A stretch of 64,000 bases of DNA from the NCBI GenBank assembly GCA_026122225.1, contig JANEZZ010001951.1, forward strand, positions 806,001 through 870,000, given 5' to 3'. The position numbers and the translations under genes are program-made. Origin of the DNA: Heloderma charlesbogerti. Its lineage: Eukaryota; Chordata; Lepidosauria; Squamata; Helodermatidae. The stretch's first letter is position 1. Each line of letters opens with the position of its first letter. Shown here piece by piece: positions 23,339-34,168 of this stretch. The notes below the pieces were generated by a model. It saw only the letters and a list, made by a program, of their open reading frames with translations. It did no database searches and had not been told where the DNA came from.

Positions 23339-23980
23339 ATCTTCTCTTTTGTTGTTGTTGTTCAGTCGTTAAGTCATGTCCAACCCTTCATGACCCCATG
23401 GACCACAGCACGCCAGGCCTTCCTGTCCTCTGCTCTCTCCTGGAGTGTGCTCAAATTCATATTCATTGCATCGGTGATGCTACCTAGCCATCTCATCCTC
23501 TGCCGTCCCCTTCTCCTTTTGCCTTCAGTCTTTCCCAGCATCAGGGTCTTTTCCAGGGAGTTTTCTCTTCGCATTAGGTGGCCAAAATATTGGAGCTTCA
23601 GCTTCATTATCTGTCCTTCCAATGAGCACTCAGGGTTGATTTCCTTTAGGATGGACTGATTTGACCTCCTTGCAGTCCAGGGGACTCGTAAGAGTCTTCT
23701 CCAGCACCACAGTTCGAAGGCATCCATTCCTCGGCGCTCAGCCTTCCTTATAGTCCAGCTCTCACAGCCATACGTTGCTACTGGGAAAACCATAGCTTTG
23801 ATGAGACGGACCTTTGTCGGCAAGGTGATGTCTCTGCTTCTTACGATGCTGTCTAGGTTTGCCATAGCTTTCCTCCCAAGGAGCAAGCGTCTTTTAATTT
23901 CATGGCTACAGTCACTGCCTGTGGTGATCTTGGAGCCCAAGAAAGTAAAATCTGTCACTGCTTCCATTTCTTCCCTCATA
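23339..23980 (-). mobile_element. BovB 3' fragment
   Basis: A 201-codon open frame on -, from EAVTDFTFLGSKITTG to the terminal HGVMKGWT region, with the GTT-rich tail at 23350. It corresponds to the last fifth of the BovB polyprotein; the start point is a 5' truncation. The sequence is very close to the intact copy at 25009. Confidence 0.88.
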
Positions 23981-24420
23981 ATTTACCTCCATGCACAGTC
24001 TTTTTCCTTCCACACACATGCACAGCCTTTTAAAACCTAGTCTTGGATTCCTCCCCCCCACACACACACACCTCATTCTAGCACTTCTTTTGGGACAAAT
24101 GGGAACCCAAATGTAATGCAGCCCATTTGTTTCAATTTGCATTCATCCTGAAACAAATGGACAGAGGTATGAAACAGAAATCCTATTTGGGGCTCCCATT
24201 TGTGCCCATTTATTACATTCAGAGACTGACTGCCATTCCCCACCCGCACCCCACCTCAGTGGCAGGATAAATAGCAAATTGTGCTTGAAAACAAATGAGT
24301 ATGATGCAGACAATGACAGCTTGGTTGGTAGGAAACCTGAATAGCTTGATGTGGACTGAGGAGATTTCACCTATAAAGGCAAAGGCAGGAGGGATTCCAT
24401 AGGCCTAGGCCTTAGCCTCT

Positions 24421-24562
24421 AGCAAGGGTGGGCAACTTATGGTCCTCTAGATTTTTGGAGTACAACTCCCATCAGCCCTCACCATTGAATATGCTGGCTA
24501 GGGTTGAAGGGAGTTATAGGCCAAAGCATTGGAAAGGCCAAAACTTGCCCATCCCTGCTCTA
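24421..24562. mobile_element. hAT-type MITE (CAAGGGTGGGCAACTT)
   Basis: Terminal repeats CAAGGGTGGGCAACTTATGG and, at the right, CCAAAACTTGCCCATCCCTG are inverted. The interior has TACAACTCCCATCAGCC and GGGAGTTATAGG. The flanks CCTCTAG and CTCTAATA could be a decayed duplication. Confidence 0.6.
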
Positions 24563-25008
24563 ATAGGTGGGGTTTGAGTTTCAGAACCCAAAATTAAAAC
24601 ATTTAAAACAACAGCTGGGGGGGGGCAAGGGTGTGGTTGTAGCAGTTTGTAGACTCTTAGCTTATGCACACATAGCCAACCAACAGGTTTACTGTTAACA
24701 ACAGCACAAGATGTGGACTGATGGGGCAAAGGTCACAAACTGCCTTGTTATTTTCACGGGCTGCACTGGAACAATTCGCTGTGACTAGAAACTAGAGATT
24801 CAAACTGCCGAAACACTCATGGGGCGGGGTAAAGGAAGTGAATCACTCCCCCCTCCCCAAATCTGAACACTCACTTTCCACACACACACACAATCCTTCT
24901 CAAATTTTGCAAGTTTCGTAACTAGGGCTACCTCTATGCTCTATGTCTTCATAACAACTGCCCCCCCCAAACGGGGATAAGTGCATCTTTTGTTGTTGTT
25001 GTTGTTGT

Positions 25009-27771
25009 TCAGTCGTTCAGTCGTGTCCGACTCTTCGTGACCCCATGGACCATAGCACGCCAGGCCTTCCTGTCCTGCGCTCTCTCCCGGAGCGTGCTCA
25101 AGTTCATATTCATTGCATCCGTGATGCTATCTAGCCATCTCATCCTCTGCCGTCCCCTTCTCCTTTTGCCTTCAGTCTTTCCCAGCATCAGGGTCTTTTC
25201 CAGCGAGTTTTCTCTTCGCATTAGGTGGCCAAAATATTGGAGCTTCAGCTTCATTATCTGTCCTTCCAATGAGCACTCAGGGTTGATTTCCTTTAGGATG
25301 GACTGATTTGACCTCCTTGCAGTCCAGGGGACTCGTAAGAGTCTTCTCCAGCACCACAGTTCGAAAGCATCAATTCTTCGGCGCTCAGCCTTCCTTATAG
25401 TCCAGCTCTCACAGCCATACATTACTACTGGGAAAACCATAGCTTTGATTAGACGGACCTTTGTCGGCAAGGTGATGTCTCTGCTTCTTACTATGCTGTC
25501 TAGGTTGGCCATAGCTTTCCTCCCAAGGAGCAAGCGTCTTTTAATTTCATGGCTACAGTCACCGTCTGCGGTGATCTTGGAGCCCAAGAAAGTAAAATCT
25601 GTCACTGCTTCCATTTCTTCCCCTTCTATATGCCAGGAAGTGATGGGGCCAGATGCCATGATCTTCGTTTTTTTAATGTTGAGTTTCAAACCAGCTTTTG
25701 CACTCTCCTCTTTCACCCTCAACAAGAGGCTCTTGAGATCCTCTTTGCTTTCTGCCATTAGGGTGGTATCGTCTGCATATCGGAGGTTGTTGATAATTCT
25801 CCCAGCAATCTTAATTCCGACCTCTGATTCATCCAAACCGGCATTTCTCATGATGTACTCTGCATATAAGTTAAATAAGCAGGGTGACAATATGCAGCCT
25901 TGTCGTACTCCTTTCCCAATTTTGAACCAATCGGTTGTTCCATGTCTGGTTCTTACTGTTGCTTCTTGACCCTCGTACAGGTTTCTCAGGAGACAGGTAA
26001 GGTGGTCTGGTACTCCCATCACTTTAAGAATTTGCCACAGTTTGTTGTGATCCACACAATCAAAGGCTTTAGCGTAGTCAATGAAGCAGAAATAGACATT
26101 TTTCTGGAATTCTCTTGCTTTCTCCATGATGCAGCGAATGTTGGCGATTTGATCTCTAGTTCCTCTGCCTCTTCGAAACCCAGCTTGTACTTCCGGTAGT
26201 TCTCGGTTCACATACTGCTGAAGCCTAGCTTGTAGGATTTTGAGCATCACCTTGCTGGCATGTGAAATGAGCGCAATGGTGCGGTAGTTTGAACACTCTT
26301 TGGCGTTGCCCTTCTTTGGAATTGGAATGTAAACTGACCTTTTCCAGTCTTGTGGCCACTGTTGAGTGTTCCAGATTTGTTGGCATATTGAATGCAGCAC
26401 TTTAACAGCATCATCTTTTAGGATTTTAAATAGCTCGGCTGGAATACTGTCATCTCCGCTAGCTTTGTTGTTACTAATGCTTCCTAAGGCCCACTTGACT
26501 TCACTCTCTAGGATGTCCGGCTCAAGTTCAGTGAGCGCACTATCATGGCTATCAGGGACATTCAGATCTTTCCTGTATAGTTCTTCTGTGTATTCTTGCC
26601 ACCTCTTCTTAATCTCATCTGCTTCTGTTAGGTCCCTGCCTTCGTTGTCCTTTATCATGCCCATCTTTGCACAAAACGTTCCCTTGAGATCTCCGATTTT
26701 CTTGAAGAGATCTCTAGTCTTTCCCGTTCTATTGTTTTCTTCAATTTCTTTGCATTGTTCATTTAAGAAGGCCTTCTTGGCTCTCCTTGCTATTCCCTGA
26801 AAATCTGCATTCAGTTGGGTATATCTTCCCCTTTCTCCCTTGCTTTTCGCTTCCCTTCTTTCCTCAGCTACTTGTAAAGCCTCCTCAGACAGCCACTTTG
26901 CTTTCTTGCATTTCTTTCTCTTTGGGATGGATTTAGTTGCTGCCTCCTGAACAATGTTACGGACCTCCGTCCATAGTTCCTCAGGCACTCTGTCTATCCA
27001 GTCTAATCCCTTAAATCTATTTCTCACCTCCCCTGTATATTCATAAGGGATATGATTTAGGTCATATCTGAATGGTTTAGTGGTTTTCCCTACTTTCTTC
27101 AATTTAAGCCAAAATTTTGGAACGAGAAGCTCATGATCTGAGCCACAGTCAGCTCCAGGTCTTGTTTTGACTGACTGTATAGAGCTTCTCCATCTTTGGC
27201 TGCAAAGGACATAATCAATCTGATTTCGATATTGACCATCTGGTGATGTCCATGTGTAGAGTCGCCTCTTGTGCTGTTGGAAAAGAGTGTTTGCTATGAT
27301 CAGCGTGTTCTCTTGGCAAAACTCTATTAGCCTTTGTCCTGCTTCATTTTGTACACCAAGGCCATGCTTGCCTGTTATCCTGGTTATTTCTTGACTTCCT
27401 ACTTTAGCATTCCAATCCCCTATGATGAAAAGAACATCTTTTTTTGGTGTTAGTTCTAGAAGGTGTTGTAGGTCTTCATAGAACCGATCAACCTCCGCTT
27501 CTTCGGCATCAGTGGTTGGGGCACAGACTTGAATTACTGTGATGTTGAATGGTTTGCCTTGGATTCGTACTGAGATCATTCTTTCGTTTTTGAGATTGTA
27601 CCCCAGTACTGCTTTTCCCACCCTTTTGTTGACTATGAGTGCTACTCCATTTCTTCTAAGGGATTCTTGCCCACAATAGTAGATATGATGGTCACCTGAA
27701 TTAAATTCGCCCATGCCTGTCCATTTTAGTTCGCTGATTCCCAAGATGTCGATGTTCAATCTTGCCATCAA
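25009..27771 (-). CDS. BovB endonuclease/reverse transcriptase, 920-codon open frame, N-terminally truncated
   Basis: An uninterrupted frame with apurinic-type endonuclease motifs (ISELKW, GDWNAKVG, IDYVLC, GSDHELL), the RT motifs FIDYAKAFD, GVRQGCILSP and YADDTT (around residue 664), and the C-terminal GKRRRGRQRMRWLDSI region ending TKSRTRLND. Compared with the copy at 15041 it lacks the 5' UTR and the first residues that carry TWNVRSM, the Asn of which is part of the endonuclease active site. The ATG used is internal. The element spans about 24991-27775, with a GTT-repeat tail. It is a recent insertion but probably not autonomous. Confidence 0.9.
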   Translation of the reverse strand: MMARLNIDILGISELKWTGMGEFNSGDHHIYYCGQESLRRNGVALIVNKRVGKAVLGYNLKNERMISVRIQGKPFNITVIQVCAPTTDAEEAEVDRFYEDLQHLLELTPKKDVLFIIGDWNAKVGSQEITRITGKHGLGVQNEAGQRLIEFCQENTLIIANTLFQQHKRRLYTWTSPDGQYRNQIDYVLCSQRWRSSIQSVKTRPGADCGSDHELLVPKFWLKLKKVGKTTKPFRYDLNHIPYEYTGEVRNRFKGLDWIDRVPEELWTEVRNIVQEAATKSIPKRKKCKKAKWLSEEALQVAEERREAKSKGERGRYTQLNADFQGIARRAKKAFLNEQCKEIEENNRTGKTRDLFKKIGDLKGTFCAKMGMIKDNEGRDLTEADEIKKRWQEYTEELYRKDLNVPDSHDSALTELEPDILESEVKWALGSISNNKASGDDSIPAELFKILKDDAVKVLHSICQQIWNTQQWPQDWKRSVYIPIPKKGNAKECSNYRTIALISHASKVMLKILQARLQQYVNRELPEVQAGFRRGRGTRDQIANIRCIMEKAREFQKNVYFCFIDYAKAFDCVDHNKLWQILKVMGVPDHLTCLLRNLYEGQEATVRTRHGTTDWFKIGKGVRQGCILSPCLFNLYAEYIMRNAGLDESEVGIKIAGRIINNLRYADDTTLMAESKEDLKSLLLRVKEESAKAGLKLNIKKTKIMASGPITSWHIEGEEMEAVTDFTFLGSKITADGDCSHEIKRRLLLGRKAMANLDSIVRSRDITLPTKVRLIKAMVFPVVMYGCESWTIRKAERRRIDAFELWCWRRLLRVPWTARRSNQSILKEINPECSLEGQIMKLKLQYFGHLMRRENSLEKTLMLGKTEGKRRRGRQRMRWLDSITDAMNMNLSTLRERAQDRKAWRAMVHGVTKSRTRLND

Positions 27772-28782
27772 GATTTTTTTTTTTTACAACCCCCCAAAAT
27801 GTAAAGGCTGCATGCCCTGCCCATCTATTCATCTGAAACTTGGCAGGCTTGATCTCCTCAGAAGGAGCAACTCTCCCTTCACATTTCATTCAATTCTCCC
27901 AAGAAATTAAAAAGATACTGGTCGTTCCCTTTAAAAAATAAATCATAATTTAAAGCATGCAGCACAACAACTTCTGCTCCTATTTGTTTGGCGTTTGGCA
28001 GATGTATTCCCTTCACAAGGGGCTACTATGCTTGCAATTTTCATCCATTTCTGCCTAACAGAAAAAATATATAGCCATTTGTTGATTTCCAATGCTAGCC
28101 TTATATCAAGTGGTATAGAAGTTCTTATGATTTTATGATATCAGCACCAGATGTGCGACTGCAGGGGCATGGCCAGCAGGTGTGTTAGCATGGGGGGGCA
28201 TGGCCAGTGGGTATGATGCCATTCCCCCCTCACAAATTCACCAAACGGGTGAGGGGAGGCTCTCGTATATAGGGCTATGTAATACTTTGATTCCTGCCCT
28301 ATGTAACTATCACTGCAGTAAAACACACGCTCAGCTGTAGTAAGTCAACAACAGTAAACTGCCTGTGTAATCCAAGGAGCAGTCTGTGACCTCACTTATC
28401 CTCATTGCATAACCACCCCTTTAATTACCATAACCTTTCCCCTTTTAAAGTTCCATTTTAAAGACATGCCACACCTTTCCAAGTCTAGAGGTGGAAAAGC
28501 ACTGTGAAACTACTATGCGGGAGCCTATTTCCTTCTTGAGAACTCATGAACTCTGGAATTGCTTCTTAAAAATCAGGCCTTTTCTTTACCCTGTTTTTGG
28601 AATATGAAGACATATAAAACATACTGTGGCCACTTGGTGTCTTATAGCACAAATCTGAACACAGTTGTGTGGAAGTAAAGTCACCTGAAATCTGTGCTGG
28701 TGCTGATGCTAGCCCTGTTGAATTCTCTCTCTGTTTACTGTACCTCAGCCAAAATTACTTTTACCATGCACACTGAAGAGCC

Positions 28783-28798
28783 CCCCCCCCCCCCCCCG
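28783..28798. repeat. Poly(C) tract
   Basis: A 16-base C run; the same position in copy B of the 1.84-kb repeat (39721) has 10, so this tract differs in length between the copies. Confidence 0.8.
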
Positions 28799-29479
28799 TT
28801 TTCCTAGATCCAGATCAGCTTTTAATTCCACGAAAAAGGAGAGAAAAGAATACTCTGAGAGAATCAGCACTCAGGGCCCAAGAAACTGGTGACATGCCCA
28901 CCTCTACTCCCACACACGAGCCCATCCTATACATGCAATCTAGTGAGTCATGAAAGAAAAGTGTCCATTTTAATTCTGAAATCACACTTTTTACAGTTCT
29001 GAAATTAGACTATGCCCCACACTGTAGCTCTTCTGCCATGCCCCTAAACACCTCCCCTTTGCTATTTTTGTTTAGCATAATATCCAGTCTGAAAAAGAGT
29101 CTTACAGAACTTATTTCAAAGCCTTTTGCTTAGTCTAAATAAAGATATTATCCTGTGAATATTTTGGGGGGTTTTACGTCAAGGGACCAACACAGCTGGT
29201 CCATTATAAATCAACCCATTCACTTTAAAGCTTCATTTGTCTTTTTTCATAGCAAAATTATGAATTATCCCCCCCCACAAGTCAATTTATCTTGCAAGTT
29301 CATATTTGATAGACAAATTAGCTAAGTACTTAACCAAACTTACCCTGTAGTAGAACAGCTGCAGTACCAACAGGTACACCTTTTAATCCTAGGACACATA
29401 TTACCATGGGCTCCAATCACTGTGCTTTGGAGAAGTGCAAGGATGGTGTTAATATTTAAGGGCCCACTTTGAATGAATG

Positions 29480-29700
29480 GGTTCTAGGGCTTACCTGAAG
29501 GAAATGGATGAATAACTGGAAAAATAGGGACATACTAAAAAGGACACTGAATGGCCATTGAAATCCATTGGTTCATTCCAAATGTCCATAAGGAAATCAT
29601 TGGAGGATTTTAGAGATCATCTTCAGATCAAAATACCTGCAGCAGATAAACAGTTGTGTTTTGTAGAAAACAACTCCAAATCCAAGTAGTTCCTTACAGA
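29480..29700 (-). repeat. Unclassified dispersed repeat, copy 1
   Basis: Its reverse complement matches 62150-62345: GATTTGGAGTTGTTTTCTA, GAAGATGATC..CTAAAATC and CCAATGATTTCC are shared in order. No coding potential. Confidence 0.5.
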
Positions 29701-29764
29701 AGGTTTTAGGGAGTGTGAAGAAGTGCCTGTATATAATTGTTGGTATCAGGCAATGTTTACTTTG

Positions 29765-29983
29765 AGGCAATCTATATTACAACTTTAAACTGGTTCAAAC
29801 CTGTTTTTAGTGATTACGTTTACCAAATACAGGAATTCCAGGAATTGTAGCTCTAGGAAGAGGGGCCGCTTGGGCAGGGGACAGGGGTCTCTAGCAAAGA
29901 ATTCTCAGTACTCTCATGAAACTGCAGGATCCCTTTAGATAAACCGGTTTGAAACCAGTTTAAAGTTGTAATATAGATTGACT
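29765..29983. mobile_element. MITE with about 40-bp terminal inverted repeats
   Basis: Left CAATCTATATTACAACTTTA followed by AACTGGTTCAAACCTGTTT is mirrored at 29938-29981 (GGTTTGAAACCAGTTTAAAG and TTGTAATATAGATTG). The 218-bp element has a unique centre. CTTTGA and CTTTGT at the flanks may be a decayed target-site duplication. Confidence 0.7.
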
Positions 29984-30460
29984 CTTTGTATGGCTTCTGT
30001 GAGACTACAGTGTATCTGTGTAGACCTGTGGCCTTGTTTTGTTATTGTCAAAGGTCTGTGTAGTAGTTGCTGAATGTCATTCAGAAGTGGGAGAAAGAGA
30101 CAATCACTTTGAATATTGTTAGAAGGGGCCTGGGTCAGGTAAATTAAATTCTGATTATTGTGAGTTCTAACAAAACAAACAAACAAAAACAACAAAACTA
30201 AAAAAATTAAAAATATAACAACATATTCTAAAATCCTCAGTTTTAAATATTACAATATTCTAGGGAGAAGAGAAGAGAGAAAGAATATGTTACACGTAAA
30301 CGTCAGTAAAAGATGAGATATCCAAATATAAGTCCATTTGCAAGTTACACCTATATAACACCAATGTTGCTAGCATTGTTAAATCTTCAATGCATTGCAT
30401 TATAAGCAGTGAATTCTTATTCATCCAATATCACCATATCAGTCTTTTTAGCAACCAAAA

Positions 30461-30960
30461 TGTCAAGGGCTCCTTGGAGGCCTCTCTCAGTCTAATCCAG
30501 TAGCCAAGTCCAGACACAGACAAAGGGATTCTTTTCAAAGCTTTATTCCTCTTTTACAACTTAACAACTCTACCGTTAGCAACTAGATATGAGCAGCAGA
30601 ATACCTATGCCCTAAGTTGGAACAGTTGGTCCCCGCTTGAAAGGGAATTACTGGCAGACCCCTGAGAGTCCCTCCCCTTTTCCCTTGGATCCTCTGGGCG
30701 CAGCCGTTGTTTGCGCACCAACCGGGCACTACGCCTCCTTTCTGCGCCCTCCATTTGGCGCCGCTCTCTGCGTCGGCGTCCATCAAGTCTGCTTCCCGCG
30801 CTCTGTCACTCCCAGGACTGCTATCTAAGCTAGGAATGCTGGTGGGAGGAACAGCTGTTGGCCCTGGGAAAAAGGAGCGCGCTCCTCTCCCAGGAGCGAC
30901 TGCTCTTCCTCAGAATCAGAACTACTCTGGGATTCTATGGGCTCAGTGTCCACCCTGACA
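30461..30960 (-). mobile_element. Solo LTR, copy 1, inside the L1 3' UTR
   Basis: Termini TGTCA..TGACA and a perfect 5-bp duplication CAAAA on both sides. Read on -, it begins TGTCAGGGTGGACACTGAGC, has GGAATAAAGC near the 3' end (poly(A) signal) and ends AGGCCTCCAAGGAGCCCTTG-ACA. No internal retroelement remains, so it is a recombined solo LTR. 60118-60658 is the same family. Confidence 0.8.
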
Positions 30961-31850
30961 CAAAAAATGAAAGATCCATTTACACTGACCATGTGTTACA
31001 TTCCAAAAAGCAAGTAGTAATTTAAGAGAACATTTACATCAGTAAACATTTAAGAGCTTTCCAGTACAAAATGTATCCATATAATAACTTTCTCCCAAAA
31101 GGAAGCAACTATTGGGTATTTCCAAAACGTATGAATAAGAGAAGTGTCAACTGCATTACACCTCCAACAGTTGGCCGAGTTTGACAAACCTTTATTAAAG
31201 AGACATTGTGGTGTCCAATAGACCCAAAACATTTTTTTTTTTTTGCTGAATAAGGCATAACCGAAGATCCATAGAGATATCCGATACAGATGCCAAAACG
31301 GTGGTCCATTGATTAGACAAAATAGGACATTCCAATTCCCTGTTCCATTCCTGCTGTAGACCACATATATCAGATTTATTCATTGATAATAAGTATTTGT
31401 AAACATGAATCGTGGGTCAATATCTGGTCAGCTTCAATAAATATTTCCAATAGCAAAGGAGACTCCGAAGCAGCAAAAGCAGCAGGACCTGTGGCAGCAA
31501 ATCAAATTTATCTCACAAAGTTGAAAATAGCAAAAACTCATAATCAGCACTCAATAACTGATCCAGGTTAAAGATCATTTTATCTCTCCAGGTCCTCCAC
31601 AAGAACATTTTCTTTCCAATTCTTAAATCTGGATTTCCCCATAAAGTCAAACTGGCATGGGAAAATGGGTCAAACTGTAATTGGCATGACATTATACACC
31701 ACATATCTCTAACTGCCAAGATTGTGGGAGTTTGCTTTAATATGACAAGAACCTAATGCCATCCATTTAGAGAGAGGCTCCAGAAAAGAAGATTCCAACA
31801 CTGACCAAGGTGGAAAATCAAATCTGAGTAGAAAAGACCAAAATTTAGTA

Positions 31851-33300
31851 CAGGGGTGTGTTTCCACACTATCAGCTTCACTTTGTTTGCAGCTTTGTTG
31901 TGATGTTTCCTCAATTGCATCTTCTCCTTTTCCTGTTTCCACAGCCCTTAAAGACCCGGCTTATCAACACTGTAGCCTGGGGCTCTGTGCTGTTTTCACT
32001 GAGCTCTAATCAAATTATTTTCTTGATGGCTGGGTGGAGGCTGGGTGGAGTCTGGGTTGGGTCTGATTACCTCATCAGTGTTCCCGCCTCCTCGGCCATG
32101 TTTCCAGGACAACGGAAGGAGAAGCTAATAGAGCAGTACTGGATTTTTTTTTAAAGGAATCAGCTTTGCTGTGAAGAGAGGCTTCCCCCTCTCCCCACTT
32201 TCTCCTTTTCCCTGAAAGTCCAGATGCACATGAATTTCAGGAACAAGCCTCATTGAGCACAATGGGAGTTACTTCTCAGTAGAAACACATTGTGCTGGGA
32301 AAAGAGGGGAGGAGAACACAAAGAGGGAAACTAGCCCCCATTTTAACCCATAGGTCTTCTTTGACCACAATGGGAGTTACTTCTGACGAGACAGTAATGG
32401 GTTTGCTGGGGGAAAGAGAGCAGCAATCACAATGACAGAAACAAGCCCCCATTGTAACCCACAGGATATCTATAAGGAAGCTGTGAAGTACTTTCTTCCT
32501 AAGGCAATTCATCGGAGCCTCGTAATCCTGCTTGGTTGCTTAATCACATTTAAGGAATAGGGCTTAAAAGTGTGCCATTTCAAATGAGGGGGAATCTCTG
32601 TAAGTTCTGATGTGGGCATTCAAAGGCAAGCCTCATCACTACAATGGGAGTTACTTCTGAGGAGACACTAATGGGTTTCTTGTGGGAAAGAGATGGAAAC
32701 CAGCCCCCATTTTAACGCACAGGATCTCTATATGGTAGCTTTGAAAGAGTCACGTGCTAAGGCAACGGACCGGAGCCTTGACGTCGCACTTAATCGCATT
32801 TAAGGAATTGGGCTTTGATATGTGCAATGTCAATTGAGGGGCTTCTCTGTTATTTCTGTGGTCGTTGAGAGGGCAAGCCTCGTTCAGCACAATGGGAGAA
32901 AACACCCCTTGATGGGGTCATGAGCTGTACTCTGGTGTTTATTTTCAATGATGTTTTAAAAGTTGGTCCCTTGGCATCCTGCTCCAAAATGGTGATGAAA
33001 CTTCCAGAAAACAGGAAGGGAAAGGGTTGGGTCACTGAGGTCAGAGCGACACACCCACAAAGGCCAGGCTACATGCCCCATGAGTAGGACTGTGATACTG
33101 GACCCAGTGTGGTTGTGGAAACACATCAGTAATAGAGTCGCAGTAAGATGGAAAAGTTAGACTATAACCAGTCTCAGAAGAAGTGGTTTTTCTGTGTTAA
33201 AATGCAGGGCTGGTGCTGAATGGCCATGACATAATGGAAACACAGAGAGTTTGTTGCACAGCCAGGTTGGAGTAAATCGCTGGTGGAAACACAGTCCAGG
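31851..33300. mobile_element. hAT-like family 'TGTGTTTCCA', 1.45-kb copy inside L1
   Basis: Left end CAGGGGTGTGTTTCCACAC and right end, on -, CCTGGACTGTGTTTCCACC. L1 coding sequence resumes on both sides, which fixes the borders. Inside are TTTCCAGGACAACGGAAGG, AAGCCTCATTGAGCACAATG units and a 250-bp tandem repeat (AAGGAATAGGGCTTA at 32552, AAGGAATTGGGCTT at 32802). The 3' third (32930-33300) matches 40218-40561. There is no transposase frame. Confidence 0.65.
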
Positions 33301-33558
33301 TCAGTAAATAAGCCCAATGGTATGTAGCAACATACGGAAAATGGAACCCACCTTCATTAATTGGAAGTTGCATCCTTTTCAAAGATGTTCTTGGTGGAAC
33401 AGAACACCAAAATTTTTTACGAAACAAAGCATTACATTTTTGGAAATATTGGCCAGGTATAAGTATGGGGATCCCACGTATAACATAAATAATTCGAGGT
33501 ATAGTATTCAGGTGTATTAACGTTACCCCATAGACTCAACTTTAAAGATGCCCCCCTA

Positions 33559-33990
33559 TAGGGGTGTATGAAACCCCCTTACCTTTGGCCTGTGGGAGTC
33601 CGTGGGGGGGGCAATCCGTCCCCCCCACAGAATCCCCACCAGCCCTGGCTGGCTCTGCTCCGCTGTGAGTCCGCGAAGCTGCCAGCCGGTTCCAGCCGTT
33701 GGGACACAAATGGCGTCCCCGTAGCGGACACCATTTGTGTCCCTGTTCTTTGCAGTAATAGGCTACGTAAATCTCTACGTAGCCTATTACTGCAAAGAAC
33801 AGGGATGCAAATGGCATAGCAGGCACCATTTGCGTCCCTGTTCCTTGCAGTAATAGGCTATGTAAAGATTTACATAGCCTATTACAGCAAAGAACAGGGA
33901 CGCAAATGGCATCTGCTACGCGGACGCCATTTGTGTCCCAGTGGCTGGAGCTGGCCAGCAGCTCCACGGACTCACCACGGAGTGGATCCG
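33559..33990. mobile_element. Compound-palindrome element, copy 1
   Basis: Starts TAGGGGTGTATGAAA..CTTACCT, close to the right end (read inverted) of the element at 43058. Two hairpins sit side by side: 33731-33814 (centre 33772.5) and 33826-33909 (centre 33867.5), each with CCATTTG..GTCCCTGTTC..GCAGTAATAGGCTA stems. They are themselves mirror partners in a larger palindrome centred at 33820, whose arms reach about 33670-33970 (GTCCGCGAAGCTGCCAGCC against GCTGG..CAGCTCCACGGAC). The right end is not resolved. Confidence 0.65.
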
Positions 33991-34084
33991 GCCAGGGATA
34001 GGAGGAGGTAAAACAGGGATAGGAGGGAGTAAAACTTAGTCTCATTTGAAAGGATAGAACAACCCCCTGCTCAATGCAGGAAGC

Positions 34085-34168
34085 CTGATTCCCAGGCGGT
34101 CGCCCATCCAACTACTGACCGGGGCCGACCCCGCTTAGCATCCGAGATCAGACAAGATCGCGCAGGAA
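34085..34168 (-). mobile_element. 5S rRNA-derived sequence (SINE head or pseudogene)
   Basis: On - it reads GCGCGATCTTGTCTGATCTC, GGATGCTAAGCGGGGTCGG, TAGTTGGATGGGCGACCGCC and TGGGAATC: the internal promoter and 3' half of vertebrate 5S rRNA with several substitutions. It is followed by AGGCTTCCTGCATTGAGC and AGGGGGTTG, a LINE-like tail, so a 5S-derived SINE is more likely than a gene. The 5' 40 nt of 5S rRNA are not recognisable. Confidence 0.7.

Larger units (their letters stand above)
24657..29280. repeat. 1.84-kb repeat unit, copy A (interrupted by BovB)
   Basis: The parts 24657-24990 and 27776-29280 match 38377-38715 and 38714-40217 in the same order and strand. In the 1.5-kb right part I count about a dozen substitutions plus C-tract length changes, so identity is near 99%. 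Small indels distinguish the left parts (AACTAGGGCTACC only here; a GGCGGAGGTGATGG stretch only in copy B). It has no coding frame. Class unknown. Confidence 0.75.

Noticed and set aside
26366..26800. Open + strand frames of 144 and 174 codons (26366-26800, 25445-25969), and similar ones at 17422-17835, 48220-48720, 49117-49641
   Set aside because: They are antisense to the BovB polyprotein and recur in every BovB copy; no independent coding signature.
33542..34111. 189-codon frame on the - strand
   Set aside because: It repeats its own residues because it crosses the mirrored hairpins of the compound palindrome; not a protein gene.
34085..34168. Functional 5S rRNA gene
   Set aside because: The 5' third is missing, several conserved positions differ, and no terminator follows the expected end.
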